Shown here: one piece after another, positions 38,199 through 47,649 of the stretch
Position numbering within the stretch: position 1 is the first letter of the stretch
How the letters are laid out: each line of letters begins with the position of its first letter
Position numbers and translations under genes: made by a program
Notes under the pieces: generated by a model
Databases searched by the model: none
Told to the model about the DNA's origin: nothing
The model's input: the letters and a program-made list of their open reading frames with translations, nothing else
Assembly (NCBI RefSeq): GCF_021166475.1
Contig: NZ_JAJOYS010000003.1
Span: 372,001-436,000, forward strand
Origin: Pelagibacterium xiamenense
GTDB lineage: Bacteria; Pseudomonadota; Alphaproteobacteria; Rhizobiales; Devosiaceae
Reading direction: 5' to 3'
DNA: 64,000 bases

Positions 38199-39106
38199 TG
38201 GTGCCCCTCCTTGCGGTTGAGATAGAGGTAGAGCGGCACGGCCATCGCCGCGATCAGGACGAAGAGCACGACGTTACCCGCCGTCGAAAGCCCGTAGAAC
38301 CCGGCCTGGTACTGCTTGTAAATGACCGACGCGAGGACGTCCGAGGCAAAGCCGGGGCCGCCGCGCGTCATCGCCCAGACGAGTTCGAAATTCCGGAGCC
38401 CGTGGATGAAACTGAGGATCACCACGGTCACCATCGCCGGGCGCGAAAGCGGCAATGTGATATAGACGAAGCGCTCCCACCCCGTCGCTCCGTCGATCCG
38501 CGCGGCCTCGTAATAGTCCTGCGGGATCGAAACGATGCCGGCAATGAAGATGACCGTCGCCAGCCCCACCCCGCGCCAGACCTCGACGAAGGCAACCGAA
38601 TAGATCGCAAGCGAGGGATTGGTCAACCAGCCCGGCCCCTTGATACCCAGAAGCCCCAGCCCCGCATTGATGATCCCGTCGGTGGGATGCATCATTGCGG
38701 TAAAGGCGATGCCGACGCCCACGGTGCTCACCAGCACCGGAAAGAACACCACCGAGCGCAACAGCCCCCGCGCGTGGATCTGCGAGGTCAGCAGAACCGC
38801 GAGCCCCAGCCCGAACACCACCTTGAGAGCGCAGGTCAGGAGCGCGAAAATGATGGTGTTGACGACGCCTTGGATGAGGAAGGGCTCCTCAAAGAACGCG
38901 ACGAAATTGTCGAGCCCGATGAAGCTCGAATTGAAGAGCGTCCAGCGCGTCAGGCTGAAATAAAGCGAGGCAAACGTCGGGATCAGAAACAGAATGCCGT
39001 AGACAATCGCCGCGGGCAGCAAAAACCACGTCGGATAAGGACTTGATCTGCGCCGGTGCCGGGGCTTGGCCGGCACCGCGATTGGGGTGGAGACCGTTGT
39101 CGTCAT
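38195..39106 (-). CDS. Sugar ABC transporter permease (MalF/UgpA type)
   Basis: Inner-membrane permease of 303 residues. A basic N-terminus (PAKPRHRRRSS) precedes a first helix (WFLLPAAIVYGILFLIPTFASLYFS), and the EAA loop is YYEAARIDGATGWERFVYITLPLSRP. Fits the first permease of CUT1 systems. It follows the binding-protein gene after a gap of 71 bp that contains a strong hairpin, which may lower permease relative to binding-protein expression. Confidence 0.94.
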   Translation of the reverse strand: MTTTVSTPIAVPAKPRHRRRSSPYPTWFLLPAAIVYGILFLIPTFASLYFSLTRWTLFNSSFIGLDNFVAFFEEPFLIQGVVNTIIFALLTCALKVVFGLGLAVLLTSQIHARGLLRSVVFFPVLVSTVGVGIAFTAMMHPTDGIINAGLGLLGIKGPGWLTNPSLAIYSVAFVEVWRGVGLATVIFIAGIVSIPQDYYEAARIDGATGWERFVYITLPLSRPAMVTVVILSFIHGLRNFELVWAMTRGGPGFASDVLASVIYKQYQAGFYGLSTAGNVVLFVLIAAMAVPLYLYLNRKEGHQ

Positions 39107-39132
39107 GAACCGCCATCCTCACGAATGTTCGC

Positions 39133-39160
39133 GTGGCGGCCCCGCGAACGGGACCGCCAC
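39133..39160 (-). promoter_or_regulatory. Hairpin between binding-protein and permease genes
   Basis: On the minus strand GTGGCGGTCCCG pairs with CGGGGCCGCCAC (12 pairs, one G-U) around a UUCG loop. No U-tract follows, so it looks like an mRNA stabiliser or partial attenuator rather than a full terminator. Such elements commonly give excess binding protein over permeases in ABC operons. Confidence 0.65.
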
Positions 39161-39177
39161 TGGCTGATAAGGGAGGC

Positions 39178-40473
39178 CTACCAGCCTTCGAGACCCAGTT
39201 GCTGCGCCTGACGCTCCACGTCCTGATCGTAAAGTGCCGCCGCATCTTCAGGTGACCGGATCCCGGACCCGACTTCGACAGTAAGCTGTTCGAGGGTCGG
39301 TCCCTTGACCGGCGAGAGGAACTCCAGCGCCGGGGCGGTTCGTCCGTCCTCTTCGAAATAGGGCAGCATGTCGGCGGTCGCCGCGGGCACGTCGCTGGGC
39401 AGATCGCATCCTTCGACAAGATAGGGGCCGGTAGCGCCCACGGCCTCGGTGATCGCGTTGCAGCCATCCACACTGGCAACGAAATCGAGGAAGGCCATCG
39501 CCTCTTCTGGATGCGAGGTGGTCTTGGGAACGTAGAGCGCGGCGGGCATCCAGGTCGTCAGCCCGTTGATCTCCGGATCGCTGCCCGGCTGCGCAAAGAA
39601 CCCGACACTGTCCAGATTCTCAGGATATGTCGCCTCGATGGCCGCGATCGCGAAAGTCAGCATCGGGTAATGTGCGCCCTCGCCTGTCGAGAGCATGCGC
39701 AACCCGTCATCATAGGTCGCGGCGCCAAAATCCTCGTTCATATAGCCGGCCTCATGCACCTCCGCGAGATGCCGGAAGCCTTCGAGCGCGGCATCGCTCG
39801 TCGCGTACTTCGCCTCGTTCGCCGTATAACGCTCGGCGAAATCCGGCTCCTCGGCAAGCACGTTGTAGAAATCGGCGAGAACGAAAAGCTGCGATGTCCA
39901 GGTGTCGCGATAGGTCTGGATAACCGGCACATAACCCGCTTCGGCGATCGTGGCGTTATTGGCCATGAACGCGTCCCATGTCATCGGAATCTCGAGGTCG
40001 AGCTCTTCATAGATGTCGCGGTTATAGAGAATTCCGCCGCCCATCGCCGTCTGCACGGGCACGCCATAAACGTCACCGCCCGACGTCACGGTGCTTTCAA
40101 ACGAATCCAGCACGCGGTCGAGGAAGGGTTGATCCGTGAGCGGAACCAGCGTCTGGCTGGGCGCGAGTGCCTGCAGCAGAGAGCCGGAGTTGTATAGGAA
40201 GATGTCAGTCATCTGCCCTGTTGCCAGCCGGGTCTTGACGATGTTGTCGCCTTCTCCGCCACCCGGACGCGTTTCGATTTCGATGTCGATATTCGGGTTC
40301 CGCGCCTCGAAGTCGGCAACAAGCTGTTCGGTAAGCGCAACAGTGTCGGCACTGTTATCGATCAAAAGCGTCAAGTTGACCGTGTCTTGCGCAGACGCCG
40401 CTCCGGCACCGAGCGCCAAAAGCCCTACCGCGGTTCCACCAAGAAGCACGGCTGGAAAGTTCGATCTCGTCAT
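39178..40473 (-). CDS. Sugar ABC transporter substrate-binding protein
   Basis: Periplasmic extracellular solute-binding protein family 1, 431 residues. A signal peptide (AVLLGGTAVGLLALGAGAASAQ) is followed by the typical lobe signatures TVNLTLLIDNSADTVALTEQL, DIFLYNSGSLLQALAPSQTLVPL and VYGVPVQTAMGGGILYNRDIY. ATG 40473 has AGGAGA four to five bases upstream. It lies 58 bp downstream of the rhamnosidase gene, so the ligand is probably a rhamnose-containing oligosaccharide or aglycone conjugate; this is inference from context. Confidence 0.93.
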   Translation of the reverse strand: MTRSNFPAVLLGGTAVGLLALGAGAASAQDTVNLTLLIDNSADTVALTEQLVADFEARNPNIDIEIETRPGGGEGDNIVKTRLATGQMTDIFLYNSGSLLQALAPSQTLVPLTDQPFLDRVLDSFESTVTSGGDVYGVPVQTAMGGGILYNRDIYEELDLEIPMTWDAFMANNATIAEAGYVPVIQTYRDTWTSQLFVLADFYNVLAEEPDFAERYTANEAKYATSDAALEGFRHLAEVHEAGYMNEDFGAATYDDGLRMLSTGEGAHYPMLTFAIAAIEATYPENLDSVGFFAQPGSDPEINGLTTWMPAALYVPKTTSHPEEAMAFLDFVASVDGCNAITEAVGATGPYLVEGCDLPSDVPAATADMLPYFEEDGRTAPALEFLSPVKGPTLEQLTVEVGSGIRSPEDAAALYDQDVERQAQQLGLEGW

Positions 40474-40531
40474 ATGGTCTCCTCCCTGTGTCGTCCGGCG
40501 CACTATTGCCCGGACCTACTTGTTCGCCCGC

Positions 40532-42919
40532 CTACGGGGTCCGTGATGTTGACCGGGCGAATTTCGGCAATCCCGGCCGTAGCGCGCCGGGGCTATAAAC
40601 AACGATGTGCCGCCCTGCTCCGAGCGGAACATCCGCACCCGTTTCAATAGGCGTACCGTCGAGCGTCGCACCGGTATCCATTCCGGACAGCCTCAGTGTT
40701 CCCGCCGCTCCCTCCGGCACGTCGATCTCATAGGTCACCCGCCCCTCTTCGAGCCGCCAATGCGCGCGGACTTCACCCGCCGCGCTCTGATAGCTCGCGG
40801 TGACCGGCGAAAGTTCGGGCAGGATGACCGGCTCGAAGACGATATGCGCGAAGCCTGGCGCTTCCGGATCGGGCCTGATCCCCGCAACGGCTTCGAACAG
40901 CCACTGACAAACCGCGCCATAGGCGTAGTGATTGTAGGAGTTCATCTGCGGGTTGTAGATCGACCCGTCCTCCTGGATCGCGTCCCAGCGCTCCCAGATG
41001 GTCGTGGCGCCGTTCTTGACCTGATAGAGCCAACCAGGCACCTCCTCCTGCAGGAAGACCTGCTGCGCCAATCCGGTCTCGCCGAGCTTGATGAGCGCCG
41101 GCAGCAGGGCGGGCGTCCCGATGAACCCCGTCTGGATCCGGCCCTCGGCGCGCGCAATGGCATTCCGGAAGTAGCCCCGAACAGCCTCCAGCTTGTCCTC
41201 AGGCACGAGATCATGGACGATGGCCAGCGCGTACGAGGTCTGATCGTCATTGGCGATCCGACCCGATGCGGAAACGAATTCCTCCGCAAAGGCCGCTTTG
41301 ACGGCGCTGGCCATCTCCTCCATGCGAACCGCGGTTTTGTCTTCACCCAAAATCCGTGCGATCCGGCCAACGAGCGACGCGGTAATATGGAGATAGATCG
41401 TCGCAGCCGCCTCATCACCGATCGTCGGTAGCGGCTTGGCGCTGGGGCCCTTGGGCTGCAGCCAATCGCCGAACGAAAAGCCGCGCTGCCCCCACTGACG
41501 CGGGGGCGAGACGATCGGCCCGTCACTGATCGACCAGACGAAATCGACCCACTTGACCATCGCCGGGAGCGCCTCGGCGAGGATGTCTTTATCGCCGTAG
41601 TGCAAATAAAGCGCCCAGGGGACGATGGCGATTGCGTCGCCCCACCCGGTCGAGCCGTAAAAGCCCGGGAAGATCTCCGGGTGCAACCGTGTTGGATCGG
41701 GCGAAACATGCGGGATCGCGCCATCCTGCCGCTGATCGGCCATCACGTCGCGGATCCATTTGACGAGGAAATCGTGGCTGTCATGCAGGTAGCACGCCGT
41801 CATCGCGAAAACCTGCGCATCCCCGGTCCAGCCGAGCCGCTCATCGCGCTGCGGGCAATCGGTGGGCACCTCGATGAAATTGGCCCGCTGCGACCAGTGG
41901 GTGTTCTCGACCAGCCGGTTGACCAGCGCGTTCCCCGACGTGAAGGTTCCCGTCCGGGGATAGACTGAACTGATCGGCACCGAAACGATGTCGAGGATCT
42001 CCGCTTCGCCTTCAATCGTTACCCGGGCGTAGCGGAACCCCTGGAAGGTAAAATACGGGCGGAACGCTTCGGTGCCCTCGCCCTTGAGCACATATTCGAG
42101 CCGCGCATCCGCCGTGCGGTAATTGGCGTTCTCGAACTGCCCGTCCTTGTCGAGAATTTCCGAATGCTCGACCACGACCCGGGCACCGGCTGCACCCTTG
42201 ACTGAAAAAGCGACATAGCCGCCGGAGTTCTGCCCGAAATCGTAAAGCGCGCGCCCAGCGGTATCGCGCCATGTCTTCACGGGGGATAGCGGCTCGAGTT
42301 CGCGGACAGGCTGCGTCTCGTGGGCAATGAGCCTGTCGGGATCGAAATCGAGCACGTCGACACCGGCGGTCTCTTCAAACGCCTCCTTGCGCGCGTCATA
42401 GACCTCGCCGAAATAGATACCCGACTTGAGAATAGGCAGAAGTCCTGATGTCCAGCTTTCGTCGGTAGCCACCAGCACGGCGTCGCCGGGATCGGAGGAC
42501 GCCCGTAACTCGGCTATCGCGGCAATTTTGTCGCCCCAGCAGTTGAAGATGGCGTTTTCGCCCCACATGATCTGCGAGCGGTACCACCCGTCGGCAAGCC
42601 AGATCTCGATGAGGTTCTCGCCAGCAACGAGCAGATCGCCCACGGAATAGGTCTGATAGGAGAGCCGCTTGTCGTAGCTCGTCCAGCCTGGCGTCAGAAG
42701 GTCCTCGCCCACCCGCTTGCCATTGATGAAACAGCGATAGAGCCCAAGCGCGCTGATCCGCAGCGTCTCCGCGCCGCCAACGGTTCCAACCGTAAAGTGC
42801 TTCCGGACGAACGAGGCGGGCGTGCCCACGCCACCGTCGCTAGCCGGATGCACCATGAGCGCCTGCCAGGCGTGGACCGCGGCGTGCTGTTTGGTTTCGC
42901 TCTTGAGCGTATAATGCAA
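40532..42919 (-). CDS. Alpha-L-rhamnosidase, GH78
   Basis: Inverting glycosidase releasing L-rhamnose from polysaccharides or plant glycosides. The 795-residue protein has the N-terminal beta domain (ISALGLYRCFINGKRVGEDLLTPGWTSYDKR, then WLADGWYRSQ). The (alpha/alpha)6 core carries the GH78 signature DCPQRDERLGWTGDAQVFA with catalytic-site acids, DGAIPHVSPD and WGDAIAIVPW, and the second conserved part is TTIWERWDAIQEDGSIYNPQMNSYNHYAYGAV. No signal peptide is seen, so it probably acts on imported substrate in the cytoplasm. The TTG at 42919 has GGGAGGA six bases upstream. It is first in the ABC operon and divergent from the LacI-type regulator. Confidence 0.94.
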   Translation of the reverse strand: MHYTLKSETKQHAAVHAWQALMVHPASDGGVGTPASFVRKHFTVGTVGGAETLRISALGLYRCFINGKRVGEDLLTPGWTSYDKRLSYQTYSVGDLLVAGENLIEIWLADGWYRSQIMWGENAIFNCWGDKIAAIAELRASSDPGDAVLVATDESWTSGLLPILKSGIYFGEVYDARKEAFEETAGVDVLDFDPDRLIAHETQPVRELEPLSPVKTWRDTAGRALYDFGQNSGGYVAFSVKGAAGARVVVEHSEILDKDGQFENANYRTADARLEYVLKGEGTEAFRPYFTFQGFRYARVTIEGEAEILDIVSVPISSVYPRTGTFTSGNALVNRLVENTHWSQRANFIEVPTDCPQRDERLGWTGDAQVFAMTACYLHDSHDFLVKWIRDVMADQRQDGAIPHVSPDPTRLHPEIFPGFYGSTGWGDAIAIVPWALYLHYGDKDILAEALPAMVKWVDFVWSISDGPIVSPPRQWGQRGFSFGDWLQPKGPSAKPLPTIGDEAAATIYLHITASLVGRIARILGEDKTAVRMEEMASAVKAAFAEEFVSASGRIANDDQTSYALAIVHDLVPEDKLEAVRGYFRNAIARAEGRIQTGFIGTPALLPALIKLGETGLAQQVFLQEEVPGWLYQVKNGATTIWERWDAIQEDGSIYNPQMNSYNHYAYGAVCQWLFEAVAGIRPDPEAPGFAHIVFEPVILPELSPVTASYQSAAGEVRAHWRLEEGRVTYEIDVPEGAAGTLRLSGMDTGATLDGTPIETGADVPLGAGRHIVVYSPGALRPGLPKFARSTSRTP

Positions 42920-42980
42920 GGCTGTCCTCCCGTTTCGCCTCGCACTTCCTCTCCCGGGAAGGCAAGACCGACGCTTGTGT

Positions 42981-43004
42981 ATCGTTCTACGTAAATCGTT
43001 CTAC
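42981..43004. promoter_or_regulatory. LacI-type operator cluster between rhamnosidase operon and regulator
   Basis: ATCGTTCTAC occurs twice, at 42981-42990 and 42995-43004, a 14-bp direct repeat. The overlapping 16-mer CGTTCTACGTAAATCG (42983-42998) is symmetric at 12 of 16 positions around TACGTA, a CpG-centred palindrome of the kind bound by LacI/GalR dimers. It lies 62 bp before the rhamnosidase start and about 100 bp before the regulator start. Confidence 0.6.
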
Positions 43005-43104
43005 ATTTTTTACCGCTTGGCAATAGCCTTTTTGCCCAAGCGGTGCCATAAGCGTCATAAGCGCAGCGCATACCGCCCGAAAACGGCAGAAAATCAGGGA
43101 ACTT

Positions 43105-44157
43105 ATGAACGACGTTCTGGGAACAAAGCGGGAGGGGCCGGGGGCGGAAAAGCCCGGTCGCGTGACCATACGCACGGTCGCGGCGGATGCCGGCGTTTCA
43201 GTATCCGCGGTTTCGAAGGTGCTCCGCAACGCCTATGGTGTCAGCGACTCGCTCAAGGCCCGCGTCACCGCCTCGATCGAAAAGCTTGGCTACCGCCCCA
43301 ACGCGTCCGCGCGTGGCATGCGCGGCAGGAGCTACACGCTGGGCGTTCTCCTGTCGGATATTCGCAACCCGTTCTTTTCGGAAATCATGGCGGGCATAAA
43401 CACGGCTCTCACCGATACCCCGTACCAACCGCTTCTGGGCGTCTCGAACTCGGCGATCGGGGTTGAGCAGGCCCTGATCGACGCCATGATCGATAGACAG
43501 ATGGATGGGCTGGTCTTCATCGCCCCGCGCATGGACCCAGTCGCCATCGATGCCGTCGCACGCAAAATCCCCTCCGTGGTGATCGGCCTTCACCGCCCCA
43601 CCGAGGAGTTGTTCGATACCGTAAACAATGACGACGTAACGGGCGCCGAGCAGGTTGTCGATTACCTCGTGAGCCAGGGGCACAGCGCCATCGCGCATAT
43701 GAGTCTCGATTTGCCGCCCGATGAGCGGCAGGCGGTGCCCTTCCAGCGCGAAAAAGGCTACTTGCAGGCAATGAACCGGCACGGCCTCGCCCGACACATC
43801 CGGGTCGTTTACGCCGAGCACAGTCCCAAAGCCCGCCAGAAGGCGCGCGAACTGCTCTCGGCGCCTGACCGGCCCGACGCGGTGTTCTGCTGGACGGACG
43901 CCTGCGCGTTCGAATCGATCAGCGCCGCAATCGAGCTCGGGCTGCGCGTTCCCGACGATGTCGCCATCGTAGGATACGACAACTCGCCGCCTTGCGACCT
44001 CGCCCAAAACAGCCTGACAAGCGTCGACCAGTCCGGCCGCCAGCTCGGGGCCGAAACCGCCCGCATGCTGATGGAACGCATCGAAGGCCGTACCCGGGCG
44101 GAGCATTTCGTCGTCGAACCCAGGCTGGTCGTGCGCGGCAGTACCCGCAACGCATAA
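43105..44157 (+). CDS. LacI family transcriptional regulator
   Basis: Sugar-responsive repressor, 350 residues. The N-terminal helix-turn-helix and hinge are RVTIRTVAADAGVSVSAVSKVLRNAYGVSDSLKARV and IEKLGYRPNASARGMR. The periplasmic-binding-protein-like effector domain begins TLGVLLSDIRNPFFSEIMAGI and ends with VPDDVAIVGYDN and SLTSVDQ. It is divergent from the rhamnosidase-ABC operon and probably represses it and itself until rhamnose or a rhamnoside binds; this is inferred from position. ATG 43105 has AGGGAA upstream. Confidence 0.93.
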   Translation: MNDVLGTKREGPGAEKPGRVTIRTVAADAGVSVSAVSKVLRNAYGVSDSLKARVTASIEKLGYRPNASARGMRGRSYTLGVLLSDIRNPFFSEIMAGINTALTDTPYQPLLGVSNSAIGVEQALIDAMIDRQMDGLVFIAPRMDPVAIDAVARKIPSVVIGLHRPTEELFDTVNNDDVTGAEQVVDYLVSQGHSAIAHMSLDLPPDERQAVPFQREKGYLQAMNRHGLARHIRVVYAEHSPKARQKARELLSAPDRPDAVFCWTDACAFESISAAIELGLRVPDDVAIVGYDNSPPCDLAQNSLTSVDQSGRQLGAETARMLMERIEGRTRAEHFVVEPRLVVRGSTRNA

Positions 44158-44165
44158 TCCGCGTG

Positions 44166-45380
44166 TCACCGCGGGACGAAGCCCGCCAGCCAGTCTATCG
44201 CCCCGCGCGCTGCTGCCCGGCCCGTGGCAAGGCATCCGGAGATCAAATAGCCGCCGGTCGGCGCTTCCCAGTCCAGCATTTCCCCGCAGACAAATACTCC
44301 CGGCAATGCGGTGAGCATCAGCCGATCATCGACGCTCTCCCACGACACGCCGCCTGCGGACGATATCGCCTCGGCAATCGGACGTGGCGCGGTCACGGGC
44401 AGGTCCAGGGCCTTGATCCGCGCCGCGAGTACGTCGGGCGCCAACGCCGGGGCGTCCGGCACGAGTTCGCGCACCAGGGCGGTCTTGACCGCATCGAGCC
44501 CCGCCCCTTTGCGCATCCGGTTGGAAAAGCTCGCCTTGCGCGGTTGCCGCGCCAGATCCACCGCAAGCCGGTCGACGCTCCGTCCCGGCACAAGATCGAG
44601 CGTGAGCGCAGCCGCCCCGTGTACATCCAGCGCGTCGCGCAACGCCGCCGCGTGTGCATAGACCAGCGCCCCCTCGATACCGTGACGCGAAATGACGAAC
44701 TCACCGGGCACCGCCCCCGCGTCCGATGTCGCCACGACCGATTTGACCGGGGCCCCCGCGAACTTTTCCTTGAAAAGCGTGCTCCAGCCGGTTTCGAACC
44801 CGCAATTGGCGGGCCGGAACGGCGTTACGGCAACGCCGCGCCCGGTCAACCACGGCACCCACGCCGCATCCGATCCGAGCCGAGGCCAGCTTGCCCCCCC
44901 AAGCGCCAGGATCACGGCGTCGAACGAAAGTGCCTGCCGCCCATCAGGCGACGCGAATATAAGAGACGTCTTATCGAATCCCTCCCAGCCGTGCCGGACG
45001 AATACCCGCACGCCCTGCCTATCGAGCCGCCCAAGCCACGCCCGCAAGAGCGGCGACGCCTTCATTGCTTTGGGAAAGACGCGCCCTGATGACCCTACGA
45101 AGGTCTCGATGCCCAACCTCTCGGTCCACGCCCGGACATCGGCACCGGTAAACGCGTCGAGCATCGGCCGCATGCGATCCGCCGCCGCGCCGAAGCGCGA
45201 GATAAACGCGGCATGGTCATCCGCATGCGTGATATTGAGCCCGGATTTCCCCGCCATCAGGAATTTCCGTGCCACAGTCGGCATGGCCTCGAAGACAGAA
45301 ACCGCGTGCCCTGCGTCCGAAAGCACCTCGGCGGCCATCAGTCCCGCCGGCCCGCCGCCGATCACTGCAATCTGCGCCAT
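44166..45380 (-). CDS. HI0933/TIGR03862-family flavoprotein
   Basis: FAD-binding protein of 404 residues. The Rossmann motif is AVIGGGPAGLMAAEVLSDAGHAVSVFE, followed by the family signature RKFLMAGKSGLNITH, ALGGASWPRLGSDA, and the C-terminal FAD contact GVFVCGEMLDWEAPTGGYLISGCLATGR. Members are of uncertain function, related to BaiN-like oxidoreductases. ATG 45380 (MAQIAVIGGG) is chosen over an upstream start at 45395. It converges with the LacI-type gene (8 bp between stops) and is divergent from the M29 aminopeptidase gene. Confidence 0.9.
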   Translation of the reverse strand: MAQIAVIGGGPAGLMAAEVLSDAGHAVSVFEAMPTVARKFLMAGKSGLNITHADDHAAFISRFGAAADRMRPMLDAFTGADVRAWTERLGIETFVGSSGRVFPKAMKASPLLRAWLGRLDRQGVRVFVRHGWEGFDKTSLIFASPDGRQALSFDAVILALGGASWPRLGSDAAWVPWLTGRGVAVTPFRPANCGFETGWSTLFKEKFAGAPVKSVVATSDAGAVPGEFVISRHGIEGALVYAHAAALRDALDVHGAAALTLDLVPGRSVDRLAVDLARQPRKASFSNRMRKGAGLDAVKTALVRELVPDAPALAPDVLAARIKALDLPVTAPRPIAEAISSAGGVSWESVDDRLMLTALPGVFVCGEMLDWEAPTGGYLISGCLATGRAAARGAIDWLAGFVPR

Positions 45381-45506
45381 GCGCCAAAACCCCAATCAAA
45401 ACCGCGCTTCTCTTCGCCCAGTCATCCACACCGCGCAAGCCCCTTCCCCCGCTGAGCGCGACCCGCTAGGCTTCCGGCTCAAAAGAGTCTCGAGGAAGGA
45501 CCCATC

Positions 45507-46763
45507 ATGTCTGAAAAAACCTTGTCCAACGCCACCATCTCCGAAGAAAAACTCGACAAGCTCGCCCAGGTCGCCATCCATACCGGGCTGGGCCTGGAGA
45601 AGGGCCAGGACCTTCTCATCACCGCGCCGATGACTGCAGCGCCGCTCGTGCGCAAGATCACCGAGCACGCCTACAAGGCCGGTGCGGGCGTCGTCACCAC
45701 GATCTATTCGGACGAGGAAGCCACCCTCGCCCGCTACCGCCACGCCAATGACGAGAGCTTCGACAAGGCCCCCGACTGGCTTTACGAGGGTATGGCGAAG
45801 GCCTTCGACAACAACACCGCCCGCCTCGCCGTGGCCGGCGACAACCCGATGATGCTGGCCGACGAAGACCCCGAGAAGGTCTCCCGCGCCAGCCGTGCCA
45901 CCTCGAAGGCCTATAAGCCCGCGCTCCGGAAGATTTCCGGCTTCGACATCAACTGGAACATCGTCTCCTACCCCAACGCCAAATGGGCCAAGCTCGTCTT
46001 CCCCGGCTTGGGCGAAGATGAGGCGGTCAAAAAGCTCGCGGACGCCATCTTCACCGCTTCCCGCGTCGACAATGACGATCCGGTCGCCGCATGGGCTGAA
46101 CACAACGCGGAAATCCACACCCGCCGCGACTGGCTCAACAAGATGAACTTTTCGGCCCTGCATTTCACCGGCCCGGGCACGGACCTGACCGTCGGGCTTG
46201 CCGACGGCCACAAATGGGCGGGTGGCGCCTCCCAGGCCAAGAACGGGATCACCTGCAACCCGAACATTCCCACCGAGGAAGTCTTCACGACCCCGCACAA
46301 GGACCGGGTCGACGGCCACGTCCGCGCCACCAAGCCGCTCTCCTACAACGGCACGCTGATCGAAGAGATCGAAATGGTCTTCAAGGACGGCAAGGCTGTC
46401 GAGGTGCGAGCCAAAAAGGGCGAGGACATCTGGAACAAGGTGCTCGACACCGACGAGGGCGGCCGCCGCCTGGGCGAGGTCGCGCTCGTGCCTCATTCCT
46501 CGCCCATCTCGCAGTCCGGCGTGCTCTTTTACAACACGCTGTTCGACGAGAACGCCGCGTGCCACATCGCGATGGGCCAGTGCTATGCCGAGTGCATCGA
46601 AGGCGGCGGCAAGATGAGCGAAACCGAAATCGCGGATGCCGGCGGCAACGCCAGCCTCATCCACATTGACTGGATGATCGGGTCCGCCGACATCGACATC
46701 GACGGCATCACCCAGGACGGCGAGCGGGTTCCGGTCTTCCGTAAGGGTGAATGGGCACAATAA
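45507..46763 (+). CDS. M29 family aminopeptidase
   Basis: Cytosolic metal-dependent aminopeptidase (AmpS/AmpT/PepS family), 418 residues. Metal-ligand motifs are visible: NPNIPTEEVFTTP (Glu), LIEEIEMVF (Glu), LVPHSSPI (His), AACHIAMG (His) and SLIHIDWMIGS (His/Asp). The N-terminal region LDKLAQVAIHTGLGLEKGQDLLITAP matches the family. It removes N-terminal residues from peptides, probably in peptide recycling. A weak hairpin (46780-46799) follows the stop. Confidence 0.93.
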   Translation: MSEKTLSNATISEEKLDKLAQVAIHTGLGLEKGQDLLITAPMTAAPLVRKITEHAYKAGAGVVTTIYSDEEATLARYRHANDESFDKAPDWLYEGMAKAFDNNTARLAVAGDNPMMLADEDPEKVSRASRATSKAYKPALRKISGFDINWNIVSYPNAKWAKLVFPGLGEDEAVKKLADAIFTASRVDNDDPVAAWAEHNAEIHTRRDWLNKMNFSALHFTGPGTDLTVGLADGHKWAGGASQAKNGITCNPNIPTEEVFTTPHKDRVDGHVRATKPLSYNGTLIEEIEMVFKDGKAVEVRAKKGEDIWNKVLDTDEGGRRLGEVALVPHSSPISQSGVLFYNTLFDENAACHIAMGQCYAECIEGGGKMSETEIADAGGNASLIHIDWMIGSADIDIDGITQDGERVPVFRKGEWAQ

Positions 46764-46779
46764 GACCACGCGAATATAA

Positions 46780-46799
46780 GGGCGGAGCTGTCTCTGCCC
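46780..46799 (+). terminator. Possible weak terminator after the M29 aminopeptidase
   Basis: GGGCGGAG pairs with CTCTGCCC (one G-U) around CTGT, followed by ACCCTTTCCTT. The U-tract is poor, so termination efficiency is doubtful. Confidence 0.4.
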
Positions 46800-46927
46800 A
46801 CCCTTTCCTTCGGTTACGATCCTTTCCGAGATTTCATGCGGTGGAAACATCGGTGAGAGGTTGTCTTTCGTAAGGTCCTCGACGTCGGCATCGAAAAGCG
46901 CCGGCACCAACAAAAGGACTTTGCAAA

Positions 46928-47524
46928 ATGACTACGCTCAAGAAATCGGCCCTTCTCGTTCTCGCTACCGGCGTGCTGACCGTCGGCGCACTCGCACCCG
47001 CCGCCTACGCACAAGCACCCGCCAACGACTGGCGGGCCGAGCGTATCGAAGGCGGCGACGCCCGCGCCTTTCGTCCCGGCAACATGGGCGGCCAGCGCTT
47101 TCAGGGTGGACCGCGCATGCAGGGCGGCATCCTCGCAATGCTGGTAAGCGCACCTGACGCCCAAGCGCTCGATATCGCGGCGGTGCGTCTTACCCACCAG
47201 CTCGATCTCACCGGCGACCAGGTCGCCGCGCTGGACGCGCTCAAGACCGCGGCGCTCGAAGCGCGTGAAGACCTTGACGCCGCCCGCGAGGCCATTGCAC
47301 CGCTCGAGGGCGACCCCACCGCCGAGGACATCACCGCGCGCTATGCCAATATGGTCGCCATGACCACTGCGCGTGCCGAGGCCCTCGAGGCCGTCCAGCC
47401 GGCCTTTGAAGCGTTTGTGAATAGCCTCGAGGACGATCAGGTCGCGCTTCTTGCCCCCCAGCACCCCCATCGCCCGGGCCAGGCACCCGATGCCGAACCG
47501 GAAGCAGCGACCCAAACCGAATAA
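46928..47524 (+). CDS. Periplasmic LTxxQ (Spy/CpxP-like) protein
   Basis: A 198-residue exported protein with a signal peptide (ALLVLATGVLTVGALAPAAYAQ), a Gly/Arg-rich segment and helical regions. The LTxxQ motif in HQLDLTGDQVAALDALK is the hallmark of the Spy/CpxP/zinc-resistance group, and the helical pair is typical of periplasmic chaperones or heavy-metal-stress proteins. The C-terminus is disordered and acidic. Function by homology is tentative: periplasmic protein protection. It is a single gene in a gene-dense area. Confidence 0.78.
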   Translation: MTTLKKSALLVLATGVLTVGALAPAAYAQAPANDWRAERIEGGDARAFRPGNMGGQRFQGGPRMQGGILAMLVSAPDAQALDIAAVRLTHQLDLTGDQVAALDALKTAALEAREDLDAAREAIAPLEGDPTAEDITARYANMVAMTTARAEALEAVQPAFEAFVNSLEDDQVALLAPQHPHRPGQAPDAEPEAATQTE

Positions 47525-47537
47525 CCGCCACGTTCCG

Positions 47538-47571
47538 GCGGCCCGCGCGCATGTCCAGCGGCGCGGGCCGC
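47538..47571. terminator. Strong 11-bp hairpin after the LTxxQ gene
   Basis: GCGGCCCGCGC (47538-47548) and GCGCGGGCCGC (47561-47571) pair perfectly around a 12-nt loop, 13 bp after the stop. An A-rich rather than T-rich tail follows on the plus strand, so it may be an mRNA-end stabiliser or inefficient terminator. Confidence 0.5.
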
Positions 47572-47649
47572 GCTAAAAATAGGGTTTTGCCGAGACCCGT
47601 TTTCAAGGCACACTCCCACCGTTCGCAAATGCCGTGGGGATGCCTCGAT

